Shown here: piece after piece, positions 23,728 through 36,499 of the stretch
Layout of the letters: every line of letters starts with the position of its first letter
How positions within the stretch are numbered: position 1 is the first letter of the stretch
DNA from: Pempheris klunzingeri
Taxonomy: Eukaryota; Chordata; Actinopteri; Acropomatiformes; Pempheridae
Assembly (NCBI RefSeq): GCF_042242105.1
Contig: NC_092031.1
Coordinates: forward strand, 15,750,662-15,814,661
Length of the DNA stretch: 64,000 bases
Direction: 5' to 3'
The notes under the pieces: generated by a model
Databases searched by the model: none
The model's input: only the letters and a program-made list of their open reading frames with translations
What the model was told of the DNA's origin: nothing
Made by a program: the position numbers and the translations under genes

Positions 23728-25567
23728 ACTAACCCACCGCAGAGTGTGAATGACACCAAGAGACACTGAACTTGGATCTTTATATTTGTTTCCTTTGCTT
23801 GTTAGTTTATTCTTTTGTGTTTGTTCTGCCAACAGACACTAGTAATGATTAGACAACACTGAAGCCTTGTCTAGATAAGATCCACATGTTCTTACCTCGC
23901 TGATAAGACGCAAACTTTACACACTGTAGCACAGACTGAATCAGACCACAGCATTCTCATCAGACACCATTTTGTTATCAGTCAGGTTCAGTAGGGCTGT
24001 GGTGGGTGTAAATAGAAAAATAAAAGGTAAAATGAGAGATTGGTTATGTTGAAGCTGTTTACAGCTTCATGTTTTTTTTTTGTAACAACAGTAGAACCAA
24101 ATGCAGCCAGAAGGATGAGTCACACAGTTATTATTTATTTTATGTATGAAGGTACATTTAAACTATTATATCATCTGTCTAACAGATTAAGTACACGCTA
24201 ACACATTGGTAATTTTAAGCATGTTTGTATTTTATTTCAATAAATAAAACTAAACTCCCACCTGGTGTGTGTTAAATGTCCTTGAATATTGGACCATAGG
24301 TGGCTCTCACAGTATTTATGATCAGATAAATCCTCCTCCTCCTGCAGAGGAATGTGAAAAACAACCTTTTAGTTACTAATTTAAGTGTTTGACGAAAACA
24401 CTCCTTAAGTTTAGTTATTGTTTTTGGACAAAGTTGCTTCTGTGTGGTGAAATATCACACAGGAGGGGTTTGTGTTCCCTGTAAGTTGGTCTTTTAAGTC
24501 TTTAGCTGCCAGGAGAATAATTCTGGTGGAGGAACACTGAATCCCTTTATGACTCAGTGTCTTCACAGTTTCTTAGATAGGATACAAACACTAGTGTAGT
24601 TTATTCTACCGTCAAGCAGTGTGCAGTGAAAGAGTGACGTGATTATTGCTTCATCTGTGACACTAAAACCTTAGATTAGATATGAGCAGACCGATCAGAC
24701 TGAGCGAGGGAATTATCGAAGTTATTACATGTCATCCTGAGCCTGATCCCACCTCCAGAACTGGAGTAAATACACCATGAAATGAAGAAGAAGGAGGAGG
24801 AGGAGGAGGAGGAAGAGAAAAAAAAGAATCCAGCCTTAGATACTCAGTATATATCAAAGCATAAAGAACAGAGTCAGAATGCAGTTTAGAGACAGTAAAC
24901 GTGTATTTATTTCAGTGGATACAGAATTATTTGCATATGTTTGATTGATTTCTTATTTATTTATTTGATTGTCCCATCTAACCCTCGTGCACCTGCCAGC
25001 TACGTGTCACATAAGGAACATTTTCATAAAAATGAGATGTTTACAGCAGGTCTGTACGGAGCCCCCAGCGTCCACATGTTCAAGTTCACCTCTATGCAGA
25101 ATATGAATATTGATCATGCATTGACCATCTAATGCTTCCCTCTGTGTGGGGGTGGACAGTGGGTGCCTTTAAGCTTACATTTACAGCTCAAAAGATGGTC
25201 GAAGAAGCTTGAAGATTTAAGAGGTTCTGGGAGATGTAGGAAGGCCCTAAACTGTGAACATCTTTATCAAACATACAGTGTGATGCCAACAGAGATCCAA
25301 ATACTGCAGATGTCTGAGAACTTAACATGGTGGACGTAATTCCTTTTTTCCCATTTCTCTATGAGGAAAACAACAAGAGGAAGAGCAGCCCAGAGCTCTC
25401 AGGGAGCCTGCAGAAAAAAGGTCCTACCAGCCCTCTGGCTGTTTCTGTTGGCAGAGTGACCTCTACAATCTCCTGACTTGTCTCATTCTTGTTCCTGAAC
25501 TAGTCTGACCTGTTTCTTCCTCTTTTTTTCCTCTGTCCATCTCTCTAACAGGCTCAGGAAAGGAGCA
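23728..25567 (+). other. tmem238l 3' UTR and intergenic region
   Basis: The tmem238l 3' UTR probably runs to the AATAAATAAA cluster at about 24239-24248. After that there is a (GGA)n-type purine run at about 24790-24815 and otherwise no recognisable gene or repeat. Confidence 0.45.
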
Positions 25568-26943
25568 GTGGGAGACAGAGGGAGCAGCATGCACCTTAGG
25601 AGTGCTTCGATGGTCATGCCCAGCTCAGGGGACCCAGGCCCACCGTGTGTGTTCCCCCTCGGGTTCTCCTTTCTACTGCTCAGGAAGTACTGGAGTTACT
25701 TAGTCATTACAGTGCAGTTCTCCAGCAGAGCAAACAGTTTAGAGGGTTTAGTGGTTTAAACAGGTCAGTAATGCCAATATATATGCAGGCAAAGTTAAGT
25801 CTCAAACTAAAACTATTAGAATTCTACACAAATGAAATTAAAAAGCTTACAAATTGACTTCACAACAGAAGAAAAGGACTTTTGGAGGGTCTACTGGTAA
25901 TATTTGACTCCAACTGGTTTTCCTACACTGCTTATGTTAATATAAAGTCACATCATTTTTGAATGTGTTACAATGTGAGACTAATTTCAGCCACCAGAGG
26001 TCAGGAGTACAGAAGTCTTCTGTGTGATCTTAAATCATTAATGTCACAGTCTGCACTCAGCTTGTCAGAGTCTGAGCCAATCTTTCATTACCAGCTGTTT
26101 TAGTGATGAATATCATCTGGACACTGAGCCACAGAACAGAGCAAGAGGCTTAACGAGAGGCTTCAAGCATCGTCAGCCCTCATTTTCTTCCTCATAAAAC
26201 ATTTGCAAAGTAGATTTAGAGTTGCTTATTGAGACATTCTGTCTTTCTATCATCTTACAGTGATGCTGAGAAGAAGCCTTCGCCTGCAGGAAGCAGGTTT
26301 TTACACGGAGGAGGGAACTCCATCCGTGTCCTACAAGGAGGTCATGTGCAGGTGAGTTACTGCAGCATTTCTGTACCTGTGTACTGTGAGTGGATATGCT
26401 GTGATGTTAGCACACTATTCATCTACACATATATCAGACTTACCTAACTTCTGTTGCACCTTTTAGGGTCTTTCGGAGGAGAACCAGTCCAGGCCATGGT
26501 CCCATGATATGGCTGTGAGTGGCAACAGTGATGCTGTTGACCTGCCTGTTGTGGATCAGGCCAGCGATTATTGGGCTCCTCACGCAGGGACTGTGGACAA
26601 TAATCAGACCTCATGTACAGCGTGCACGGGGACCCAGGCCAGTCTCCCCTGGGCCACCGTTAGCACAACCAAGAGGACTCGCACCGTTTGGGCCAGAAGA
26701 AATGAGGGTAAGCACTGCCTCTGACCTGTAACCACAGCAGTTTATAAGAGAGAGACTAGTTTCAGGTAGATTTGTTATCAAGCTCTAAACATCCTGTTTG
26801 TTCTGTCTGCAGCCAGAGCACAGTGTGGATTATTTGCAGAGATCCTCACTGGTTGGCTTTTCCTGCTGCTCCTGGGGTTTGGGGTTTGCATAAATGTATT
26901 ACCACCTAATGTTCAATTTCTTGGGTTCAGAACACAATTTTAA
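25568..26943 (+). CDS. Possible four-exon gene for a small membrane protein (unrecognised)
   Basis: I do not recognise this gene. Four segments with plausible splice sites keep one frame open: 25568-25686, 26261-26351 (acceptor ATCTTACAG, donor CAG/GTGAGT), 26467-26707 (donor G/GTAAGC) and 26813-26943 (acceptor GTCTGCAG), for 193 codons. The internal exon donors and acceptors are strong, while the first donor (AA/GTACTG) is weak. The predicted product has a short hydrophobic stretch near residues 28-38 (VFPLGFSFLLL), a polar middle with few cysteines, and a C-terminal hydrophobic segment (LTGWLFLLLLGFGVCI). This would fit a small single-pass membrane protein. A further phase-compatible exon could start at 27206 (after AAACACAG) and end at the stop near 27396. 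It could equally be a spliced non-coding RNA. The start codon is arbitrary. Confidence 0.25.
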
Positions 26944-28597
26944 TTTCAAAAGATCCAAATCTGAATCAAACCTGGTTAATTCTGAGGTTTCTACAGTAAA
27001 GTCAATAGAGACTTGTAATGTCCTCCAGGTATAAAAGATGTTCTCCAAGTACAAATATGCATGCAGATTTTCACACCTGAACATTTGTGACATTGCGTAC
27101 CAATCAAATGACATTACATTGCTATGCAGCACCCGAGCACCTTACCAGATTTAATGTTCAAAATAAGTACTTTCTCAGCATTTTAACATTTAATTTAAAC
27201 ACAGGGAATGACTTTTTATCAGCCAATTAGTCCTGTCACGGCAAATAAGAACGACTCCAATCGAACCAAGCAAGTGCATCCACTGTCCCAGGATTTGTCC
27301 GGACACAAAATCTGCAGAAAAAAGTTTTTCCCACTTCTGAAGAGATGGCCTCCTGCCCTGCTCAGTCTGCAACAAGAGCAAGAGAAAAGACTCTGAGTTC
27401 TCTGCACAACTTCAGGAAATGAAGAGGATGATGGTGAAGAGGCTGTAATAGTTGCAGTAGCTCAACATGGAGCCTGGGAGCAGCAGGCTTAACACCCTGA
27501 CCTCTGACCTTCCAGCTCTCCATCTGTAATCATGAAACAATCATAATGGATGGTCAGTGAATGCACAGTCTGTGGTATTTTTATCATTCCTTCCTATGTG
27601 CCCTCTATAATTCAAGATAATATTATTCCCTGTCCATGTTCATTAAAATCAGTGATGAGTGTTTAACATCAGGAGCTGGATATATCTTTAGGAAAATGAA
27701 AGGGGCACTCCACAGATTTTACAAATAAAGATCTGGTGCTTTGTCTTTAGAAGAAACTAATAAATGATCATGTCTTAAGTCTGGAGAAACAAACCCCAGA
27801 AAGCCTGTGTAGGAACATGGAGTTTGAATCTGTTTGAGCAGGCAGAGAGGGTCTAATAAAAAAAAATACATGCTTTGTTTGCATGGTTTTTTTTTTTACA
27901 TAAAGGACATAAAGGATGCAGCTTTGTAGTGTAACTCCATTGATACAGTATTGCATTTACTAGGGCATCCACAAGACAACCATAAAAACACAAGCACAGG
28001 CTGACTTAATTATCGTGAAAATGTTTTGAATATTGAATAAAGAATACATTTATAAATCACCCCGTTCAAATGAGAAGAATAAAAAATCTTTATAAAAATG
28101 TTGTGCAAGTCTGTACACGTGCAGTGGGTTAAAAGTGTGAGTCCAACCACAATGGAACAAAAATTAATATAACAGAATCACTATTTGTTTGTTTGCACGC
28201 TGTGTCCTACAGTGCAGGTCCTTTGTGATGACTCTTGAGTAATAAACTGACAACACAACCTACCCAATGGTCCCCCTATAATAAATTATAGGGAGTGGAT
28301 AATCAAGGAGGAGACTACTCAGACAAACCTCATGAAACCATGTGATCGTGACCATGACCGCTATTTAAAACCACAAACGTAGTTTAATTCCTTTACTCTG
28401 ACGCTTACTATGCTGCCGTCAGGGTAACACAGTCGGTCACAAGGTGTGATGAACTTGTGTCCGGATCTCCATCTTTCCCAACCACAAACACCACATAACA
28501 CACCGGCTACGGCGAGCGAGGAGGGTCTGTCTTCTTTAAAGCTTTCCGGTCTCCCGCTGTCAACACTTGGCCCGAGCGCTGCTGAGGAGCGACGACG
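26944..28597 (+). other. Intergenic region before get4
   Basis: There is one acceptor-like site at about 27205 followed by an open frame of 63 codons (see the candidate gene above). Beyond 27500 the sequence is AT-rich with no exon signals or defined repeats. The last 200 bases are GC-rich and should contain the get4 promoter and 5' UTR. Confidence 0.4.
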
Positions 28598-31500
28598 ATG
28601 TCGGAGCAGGAGTCTCTGAGGTGCTCCAGTGCCAGAAACCGTGGCGGCGTGCAGAGGGTGGAGGGAAAACTGCGAGCCAGCGTAGAAAAGGGGGATTACT
28701 ATGAAGCACATCAGATGTACAGGACTTTATTTTTTAGGTAAGGCTCCGTTTCACGCTCGTAGGTGCAGTTGTAATTGTCATTTGGCTTTGGGGCCTGCCT
28801 GTTCCAGATCATTCTGCTGTCAAGCGTGCTGACATGCCTGGCCGTTTATGATTGGTTGGATTTCACCGTGGACCCACCCACTCACGCCGGTCCGCCTGTT
28901 TGTTTGGACAGCTGGAGTGTCGATCTCACACACTCACAAAATGGGACTAATGGCTAGTTTGTTAGCTACGAGCAACACAACCGACTTAGCTAGAGTCAGT
29001 TGGTGTGCTAATGAAAGACAGCCAGGCAGTCTATGTTTACACGTTATTGGAAAACACACTTCAGGTGTAAATGAACAGAAAATTACTGCTAACTGCTTTG
29101 TTAGCCGCTGTCATTTCCCAAACGCGTGTGAAAGCTATCCAGCTGTGTTAGCATGTAACGTTAGCTACATAGCCACACACTGCACCGCCGCAGTCTGAGC
29201 TATGATGGCTAGACATGTCTGTACCTACTGCCTAATAGATTTAGTTAGTCTTGATTTTACTGCTAGTTATGCTAATCTTCGGAGTCTGGGCCAAGTCTAG
29301 TCAGAATTAGTAATGGTCTGTCTTGTAGGGTTTATTTCACACACTTGCTGGTGCTCAAATCTACCTGTTCACTTACAGTAAAGCCCCCTGGATGCTCTTC
29401 TGGGCAGCGATCAGGTTGATTGAGCTGCCAAACTGGTTGGCTGTCAGCCTTGAGCATAACTTGTTAAAAATGGTGATTTGTTGTGAATTCAATCTGGTTA
29501 AAGCCAGACCTTCTCCATATCACAGAGCCAGTATGTTGCCCTCCTGTTTCTTCGTCATTGGCCAGCTTTTCCTTATTATTACAGTCAGAATTGCAGCATT
29601 GACTCCTGAAATATTGTGATACATTCTGTATAAGTAGTTCAGAAAGTACTGCAGCTGTCCTGTGAACTTCAACAGTGTTATTTCACTCATTGCAATATTA
29701 ACATTGACACCTTGTTTTGTACCTCAAGCCAGACCGGTGTTCACGTGTCTTATCTTGCAGCCTCAGTAAGGAATGGCATTGAGAGCAAACATGTCTCCGT
29801 GTTGATAAGAAACCCGTGTCATCTCATGTGCAGTGCTGACACCCCTGTCTCCCATCAGGTACATGTCACAGGCAAAACACGCTGAGGCCAGGGAGCTGAT
29901 GTACAATGGCGCTCTACTCTTCTTCAGCTATAATCAGGTACATGCTACACTAGATTTTTCAAGTGTGCACATGTTCATGGAAACACTGCAGAAAGGAAAA
30001 TGATAATGTCACGATTGGTGATTGTGTTTGGCGACTGTGCTAATTGTCTACTTTTGTGTAATTGTGATACTAAACCTTTTAAAATAACAAAGCTTCTGTG
30101 TGGGATCTAATCTAACAGCTAATGCTTACATCCTATTATTTTATCATTAGTACGACATATAAACTTTGAGAGGAGTTACACTAATACTACACACATGTAC
30201 ACATTATCAGGTCTAAAACCCCTCATCTAAACATCCACACTTAAATCGGTGTTAAGTGTGCATGTATAGTAAGCCAGAGGCAATCAGATGCCAGTTGATT
30301 GATTTATTGATAAAGCTTCTTCCGGTCCCCCAAGGTGCGTGTGTGACATATAATTCTTTTGAAAATATGCAATTGAAAAAAATAAAAGCTCATTTGGTTG
30401 TGTTTTCATCTCCAGCAAAACAGTGCAGCAGACCTGTCCATGCTGGTGCTGGAGGTGTTGGAGAAATCTGAAACAAAAGTTGAAGATGAAATATTAGGTG
30501 AGTGGCAGCCTTCGGCCTTTAATATGCACCAATTCGTCTTCAAGATGGCCTGTGGTTAACTATGAATGCTGTAACAATGAAATGTATCCGAGCGGATAGT
30601 TGAGGGACACGTTGTGCTTTTATACCCACGGTCTTTATTGCGTTGAAGAGAGTCACATTAACACCAGTTGTTTTGGGAAGTTAGCCCTTGTATTGTTATT
30701 GAGTTATTATCAACCAGCACCTTTCACAGCAAGGTTTACACAACTTCAAAACACAAAGAAGGAGCACTTAAACTTTTTAATGGAAGTTAATAATGCTTTT
30801 AAAGAAGAATGTAACCATCGCAGAAAGTGCCAATGTTAAAATGAATGTCTTGTGTTCAAGATGTATTCATTATTTAGAGAATGTCCTGATCAATGAGTAC
30901 CTGATACATTTTAGGATGATGACTGGGTGTAAGTTTTTGGTTAGCAGTGGTTATGGTTGATAATGTTCTCTGGAGTGATGGAAGCATGAATCTGTGTGTG
31001 TGTGTGTGGAGCAGAAAGCCTGGCTAAGCTGTTCAGCCTGATGGACCAGAACTCCCCAGAGAGAGTAGCATTTGTGTCCAGAGCCTTGAAATGGTCCACA
31101 GGAGGATCCGGCAAGTTGGGTCACCCAAAACTACACCAGCTGCTGGCCGTCACCTTGTGGAAAGGTAATCAATCAATCATTTATTTTATAAACTGCAGAG
31201 GAATGCACCAGTTATATTCCAGTCACACCCTGGATTGGCACACACCAGCTTCTGCACCTGTCTGTGGTATATCCAGTTTGTGTTGCCCTTAGTAGTGTCC
31301 ATTTTTGTGTGTCCAGAGCAAAACTACAGCGAGTCTCGTTACCACTTCCTGCATTCGTCTGACGGGGAGGGCTGTGCACAGATGCTGGTGGAGTATTCGG
31401 CGTCACGAGGCTTCCGCAGCGAGGTCGACATGTTTGTGGCGCAGGCCGTCCTACAGTATGTGAAGTGTGACACCCACACAAACATTATTTTTCTCGTACG

Positions 31501-33918
31501 AATTAAAGAGCAACTTGCAGGTTGTAAATGTTTATTCATACAACTGCGACGGACCACAGCCGTATGGTTATGAGCCTGTTAGGAATAACAATCAGAGAAG
31601 AGAAGCTCAGTTGTGGTGTGAGGAGAACCAGTGGATAAGTGGGCTGTAGCTCACGCTGTGGTCACATCACTACATTGCAGTAGTTTGCTGTCATCTGCCA
31701 GGCTATAGCAAAACCGGCCAGGAGTGTTTATACTTACCCATAACAGAAAGTAAGGCGCAAGTAACACCTTCGTGTCTCGCAATGCGTGATATAACCCTAC
31801 AGCTACGTTGTGTTTTACGGAGCTCTCCCTTGCTCTACCTTTTACAGTGAGAGAGAGAGAGATCGCTGCCTGACTAAAATTACTGTGTCACGTGTTGCTT
31901 CTCATTACTGAAATTGTGCTGACAAATTTGGAAGTTATCAAATGTTAGAAAACAAGACTCCTTGTCTCCTTTTCCTGCTATAGGAAAACTCCATATGCTG
32001 ACAGGTTACAGTTTGTTGCAACCTGTACAAACGCAATAATTTACCGTGACGATATGTGGTGAAACTACCGCAGCGGACAGCGACTCCCTTATTTGACATC
32101 ATATGACACATTGCTGAATAAAAGAGCGCTTGTAGGAGCTTGGTGTAAAATGGCCACTTTCTCCTCTGAATTTCTGCCCTTGTATTTTGTAAAACATATT
32201 AAGTCCTACGTTACCACTTAAAATTGTCATTTTCAGACAAGGTTAAGTATAAATGTCAGAAAAAAATGAACCTGCAAGTTGCCCTTTAAGGTGTAGCATC
32301 TGTATGTGCAGCAGACAAACTGGTATTGATGTATCCTCCTCCACCACATTAGCCTGCAGTCCATTTTCTTTCTGTCAGCAGCTTCTTGAAAATGTCTCTG
32401 ATCTCTCTGTGTTTCTGGCCCACCGCTCTTCTCCCTCTCTGTCATCGTCATCCTCTGTGTCATTTTTTCTTTCCCTTCTTCTCCTTTTGTCTTTTCCCCT
32501 CTGTCCCTTTTTCTATTTCTGTCCCTTTTTTTTCTATTTCTGTCTGAACGTCCACCCTTCAGGTTCCTCTGCTTAAAGAACAAAAACAGCGCTTCCGTGG
32601 TGTTCAGCACATACACAGAGAAACACCCGTCCATAGAGAAGGGCCCTCCCTTTGTCCAGCCTCTACTAAACTTTATCTGGTTTCTGCTGCTGGCAGTGGA
32701 TGGGTGAGGACAAATGTTTATTTAACCATTAAAAAAACTTTGGTGTAGATGTATTTATTCATTCAAATATATGTTGAACTTATTAGGACCTCAATGATGC
32801 ATGATAGTATCTTACATGTTACCTCTTATTCTGTATGTATTCTAATGTAATAAGCTAATTAAGTTGGCATTAGCTCACGTTTTGTACAGAGACCAGAACA
32901 AAGTCTGCCATAACTACTGCTGGGCTTGTTCCTCTTCCACTTTACAGCACTCGTTAGTATTCGAAAAATAGATTGAGGATAATAATTTACAGTATTCTAA
33001 AGCCTTTTTGTCTTTGTTTTTCAGGGGTAAATTAACAGTTTTCACAGTGTTATGTGAGCAATATCAACCTTCCCTGAAGAGGGACCCCATGTATAATGAA
33101 GTGAGTGTTCCCAAAAAGCTGCTCAATGCCTGATGCGTGCATTAAATGACCATGTGTACTATATGTATTCTGCTTGTATGATTTCACTCTAACCTTATTC
33201 AGGATGAGGTCATCATAAACAGGACAGTGGCTTATTTTGAACGTTTTATTCATGCTATGATGGAATATTTTAGTCCGTGTTGAGATGGTCACCATCTGTG
33301 GCTGTAATTTGGTAACCTGTTTTAATCTCAACCATTTCCCCCTGTCCTCCTCTTCCTCTTCCTCTTCCTCTTCCCTCTGACACGTTCTTGTCTCCACAGT
33401 ATCTCGACAGAATAGGACAGCTTTTCTTTGGCGTTCCACCCAGGCAGTCCCCATCATATGGTGGGCTGCTAGGTGAGTAGAGCAACACTCGAGATAAATT
33501 ACCGATCAACTGTACTGCTGAATCACACTCCTCAGGTTACAGATTAGTTGTGCCGTGCGAAATTCTCACTAAATACATGAACGTATATCGTCTCAAGCTT
33601 TATGTGACAGTTTATTATAGGCATTAAAGAATGGGTTTGACATTTTGGGAATTATTCTCGTTTGTTTTCTTACCAAAACTTAAATGGAAGATAGGTACCA
33701 CTCAGGTCTGTACGTCTGGAGCTAAATATTTTTCTGGGTACAGCGACTTCCTGTAGCTAAACACCCTTTGTAAACTGTAGCACTAATGTGTGTACAGACT
33801 GATGACCGGTATGTTGCTCCCTGCAGGAAACCTGCTCAACAGCCTGATGGGTTCAGGGGAGGAGGATGACTTGGCTGAAGAAGCCCAGGAGGACAGCAGC
33901 CCCATAGAGCTGGACTGA
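28598..33918 (+). CDS. get4: Golgi to ER traffic protein 4 (GET4/TRC35)
   Basis: GET4 is the cytosolic alpha-solenoid subunit of the BAG6-UBL4A-GET4 complex. It hands tail-anchored proteins from SGTA to GET3 for insertion in the ER, and also serves protein quality control. The nine coding exons are 28598-28737, 29859-29937, 30416-30497, 31015-31164, 31317-31455, 32563-32703, 33025-33100, 33400-33472 and 33827-33918, giving 323 residues (human 327). The helical repeats begin with [20 protein letters not shown]. Later landmarks are [20 protein letters not shown] and [20 protein letters not shown]. The C-terminus is acidic and ends SSPIELD, as in human. The ATG at 28598 starts [20 protein letters not shown]. 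Intron 5 contains a TTAA-flanked MITE, and the exon 4 acceptor is preceded by a TG run. Certain by family recognition. Confidence 0.96.
31507..32285 (+). mobile_element. TTAA-flanked MITE (piggyBac-like), in get4 intron 5
   Basis: The element is about 779 bp. Its left end AGAGCAACTTGCAGG and right end CCTGCAAGTTGCCCT are inverted copies. The match extends imperfectly for about 25 bases. TTAA stands immediately outside both ends (31503-31506 and 32286-32289), the target duplication of the piggyBac superfamily. There is no transposase frame, so this is a non-autonomous copy. It fills most of get4 intron 5 and ends about 275 bases before the exon 6 acceptor. The superfamily call rests on the TTAA and the terminal repeats. 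Confidence 0.8.
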
Positions 33919-36499
33919 GCCTGCTGCAGGACAAAGAGAACAAACGAACATACACAAAAAATAGAGGAAGACCACACCGCCTCCCTCCTTCATCTCCACA
34001 GCAAGGGTGGGGCGAGGTGCCGGTCTGTTGTCAGAGGTGTGCCGTTTCCAAAAACCCCTTCCCACCCAACCAGTCTAAAATCAGAGCAAGTATCAGGCCG
34101 CCAGAACATCCCTCTCAGCGCTGCTGGGACTGACTGCACCAAACTGCAAACTCTTCCCGTGTTGAATTATTCTAAGATTATATTATTTTATTTCAGTCAT
34201 TGTTTGCATTAGTTTGGGAGTCTTGCTCTCTGTTTAGGGTGTATGCTTTTTAAACAAGAGATAACAAACTTCCCTCTCCTTGTGAAAACCTGCTCCCAAG
34301 AGATGGGAATGGTTGAAGTCTCCCAGTGGAGAGGATCTCATCACAAATACAACCCTCTTATAATGATGCGACCAGCAGCATTATGAGTAGGGTTTAATGA
34401 ACTCACTGCAACTATACAACTGTTTTGTTTTTCACACAGCCACATGGAGCTTGATCAGAGTTGAGGTGTTACAACTTTCTCCTTTTAAGTCTCTTCTGTC
34501 AGTAGTAAATTGTATTGTAAGTGTAGTTAAGGCCACCTCTCAGTTTCTCATCTTGTTTGTCCATCAGCTATGGGACAAAAAGACAACAGAGTTCATCTTG
34601 CACCTTCAGTATATCAACTAAACCATCCCCTTCTGCCCAGCGTCCCCCCCCTATGGACCATAAAGGTGGCTCTCATTTCTATTTAAATGGATTACTGCAA
34701 ACTGTATACCAATAACTCCATTGTAGAGGCCACACTTTTTACTGTGCACTTGCTGAACTGCTGCTGAGCTTGTTTGCATCTCCAAGAAGAATTGCGTGGA
34801 AAAGTCCAATCTTGGATTTGGATTTTTTTTGTTTTCTTTTTTTGAACAGTTGCCAAGTCATAGAAAATGTCTGGCAGTGAGGTGTTGGAAGCACTTAGTC
34901 TTTGTTTTGCTGGTTGTCAGTTCCGGCTGTCTACGTGTCGCTGTGAAAAATAAAAAGTCAAATCTTGGGGACACCTTCAAAGTTTGTAAAGTGATCTTTT
35001 GTTAGAGGAGCGAAATGATATGATAGTTATAAAATGCTAATATCTCCACTTAGTCTTTTGTGCGATTGTGCTCTCCGATTGTTTCCCTGGAACAGTTCCT
35101 CTTGGAAGCGGATCAAGGGATCCATCAGCTCAGCTAGTGCACAATCAGAAGTGTGGTTCCTCCAATAGCTACTGTTCATGAGTGTTAACTTCACGGGCCC
35201 TCAGAAAACACACGCTCACTGCCCGCTCCATCTGACAGCTTTCTTGTCTTTTCTCACATCATTCGGTCTTCAGCCTCTTTTCGTCCTCATAGGGACATTC
35301 GATCAGTCCAGGTCTTGTCAGGTCTGCTGGTTTTTAAGCCCCAACTGCGCTTCAGATAATCTTTAAAAGGGGTCAAATCCCCCCTGTGAAGTCAAATTAC
35401 AATTAATGCTAGGAAGCTGGGAAAGTTCAGAAGTCTTCCAGCGTAAAGTTTATTTACTTTTATGTAATTATCTGTGTGGGACTGTGGAACACCTAAATGA
35501 CCAATACTAAATAAGAAATGATGAAATAAAGTTTGTATGAATCAGTAGAGTAAAACACTGTATATAAGTGAACCAATATGTAGCTCGGTAAACTTGGTAA
35601 CTCAGTTTTGGGGAATATTTAAGTTTCCTACATCAACAAAAAAAAAAGAAATAGAAATAAACTCCCCCCAGTAAATGATGAAACATCACAAAAATTTGTT
35701 ATAACCACTTATTTAACTAAATCACATGTTTTGTATTTACACATTATTTTGTTTCATTTTCGAATGAAATACCAGTTCAGTATTGGCCACCCTGGGATGC
35801 CATATGGGACTGGGCAGTGCTACAGAGGGACAGATAGAATAGTGCTGAGTCGTTAGCGGACAAGCTCTGCTGTGATCATTTTTCTGTAATAGTGGTATTG
35901 TACTGCGAAAGAGACGATGTGGAGGTCAAACGGTGAACGGCAGCGAACAGATTGGAAAAATAGAAACATATTTAGATAACTGCTGTAACAGTATTGTGTC
36001 AGTAAAAGTCCCAAAAACTGGTTCCTACACAATTTGCATTTTCCAAAGAGATCAGTCGGTTAAACAATGACAGAAGACGCTCCATTACTCATATCACATC
36101 AGTTTTATCATTCAGTGTCAGCTGTCATAACTGGATTCTGTGTGACATGTCGGGTGCAGAAAGGACTTCTTGCTAACCTGAAAGTTAGGTTTTTTTTTTT
36201 AACTCTCCTTTTAATTATCTGGCAATAAGAAAAGGTGTGTGACCAAAGGTCTGCCTGTGTCAGAGAACATCACCACAGCTGTTTGCTTTTGTTTTTCTTT
36301 GAGAACTAAAGGGGAGTGTTTGCCTTTTTGATGATTCACTAACTGAGTAAATAAACTACAACTGAGAAGTTTGAGAATGTCTTGAAACAAATGCGGTCCT
36401 GTCCATTTCTTATTGCATCATGTTGTGTTAATAAATAGTTGGTGCATGGGGCACTGGGAAAGAAAATTAGAATTAACAACCAAGGGTTATAAAAGAAAA
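33919..36499 (+). other. get4 3' UTR and downstream intergenic region
   Basis: The get4 stop is at 33916-33918. AATAAA occurs at 34949-34954 and 35525-35530, so the transcript may have a 3' UTR of 1.0 or 1.6 kb with alternative ends. No coding exon was seen in the interval, and the small open frames have no splice context. Confidence 0.5.

Noticed and set aside
25673-25760. Alternative exon ending AACAG/GTCAGT near 25755-25760, read as part of the candidate gene
   Set aside because: It has good-looking splice sites, but it introduces a stop in the frame used by the downstream exons. It remains only a possible non-coding alternative.
32233-32634. 133-codon Arg/Lys/Glu-rich - strand frame
   Set aside because: It reads the pyrimidine-rich tract before get4 exon 6 in reverse and has no exon structure.
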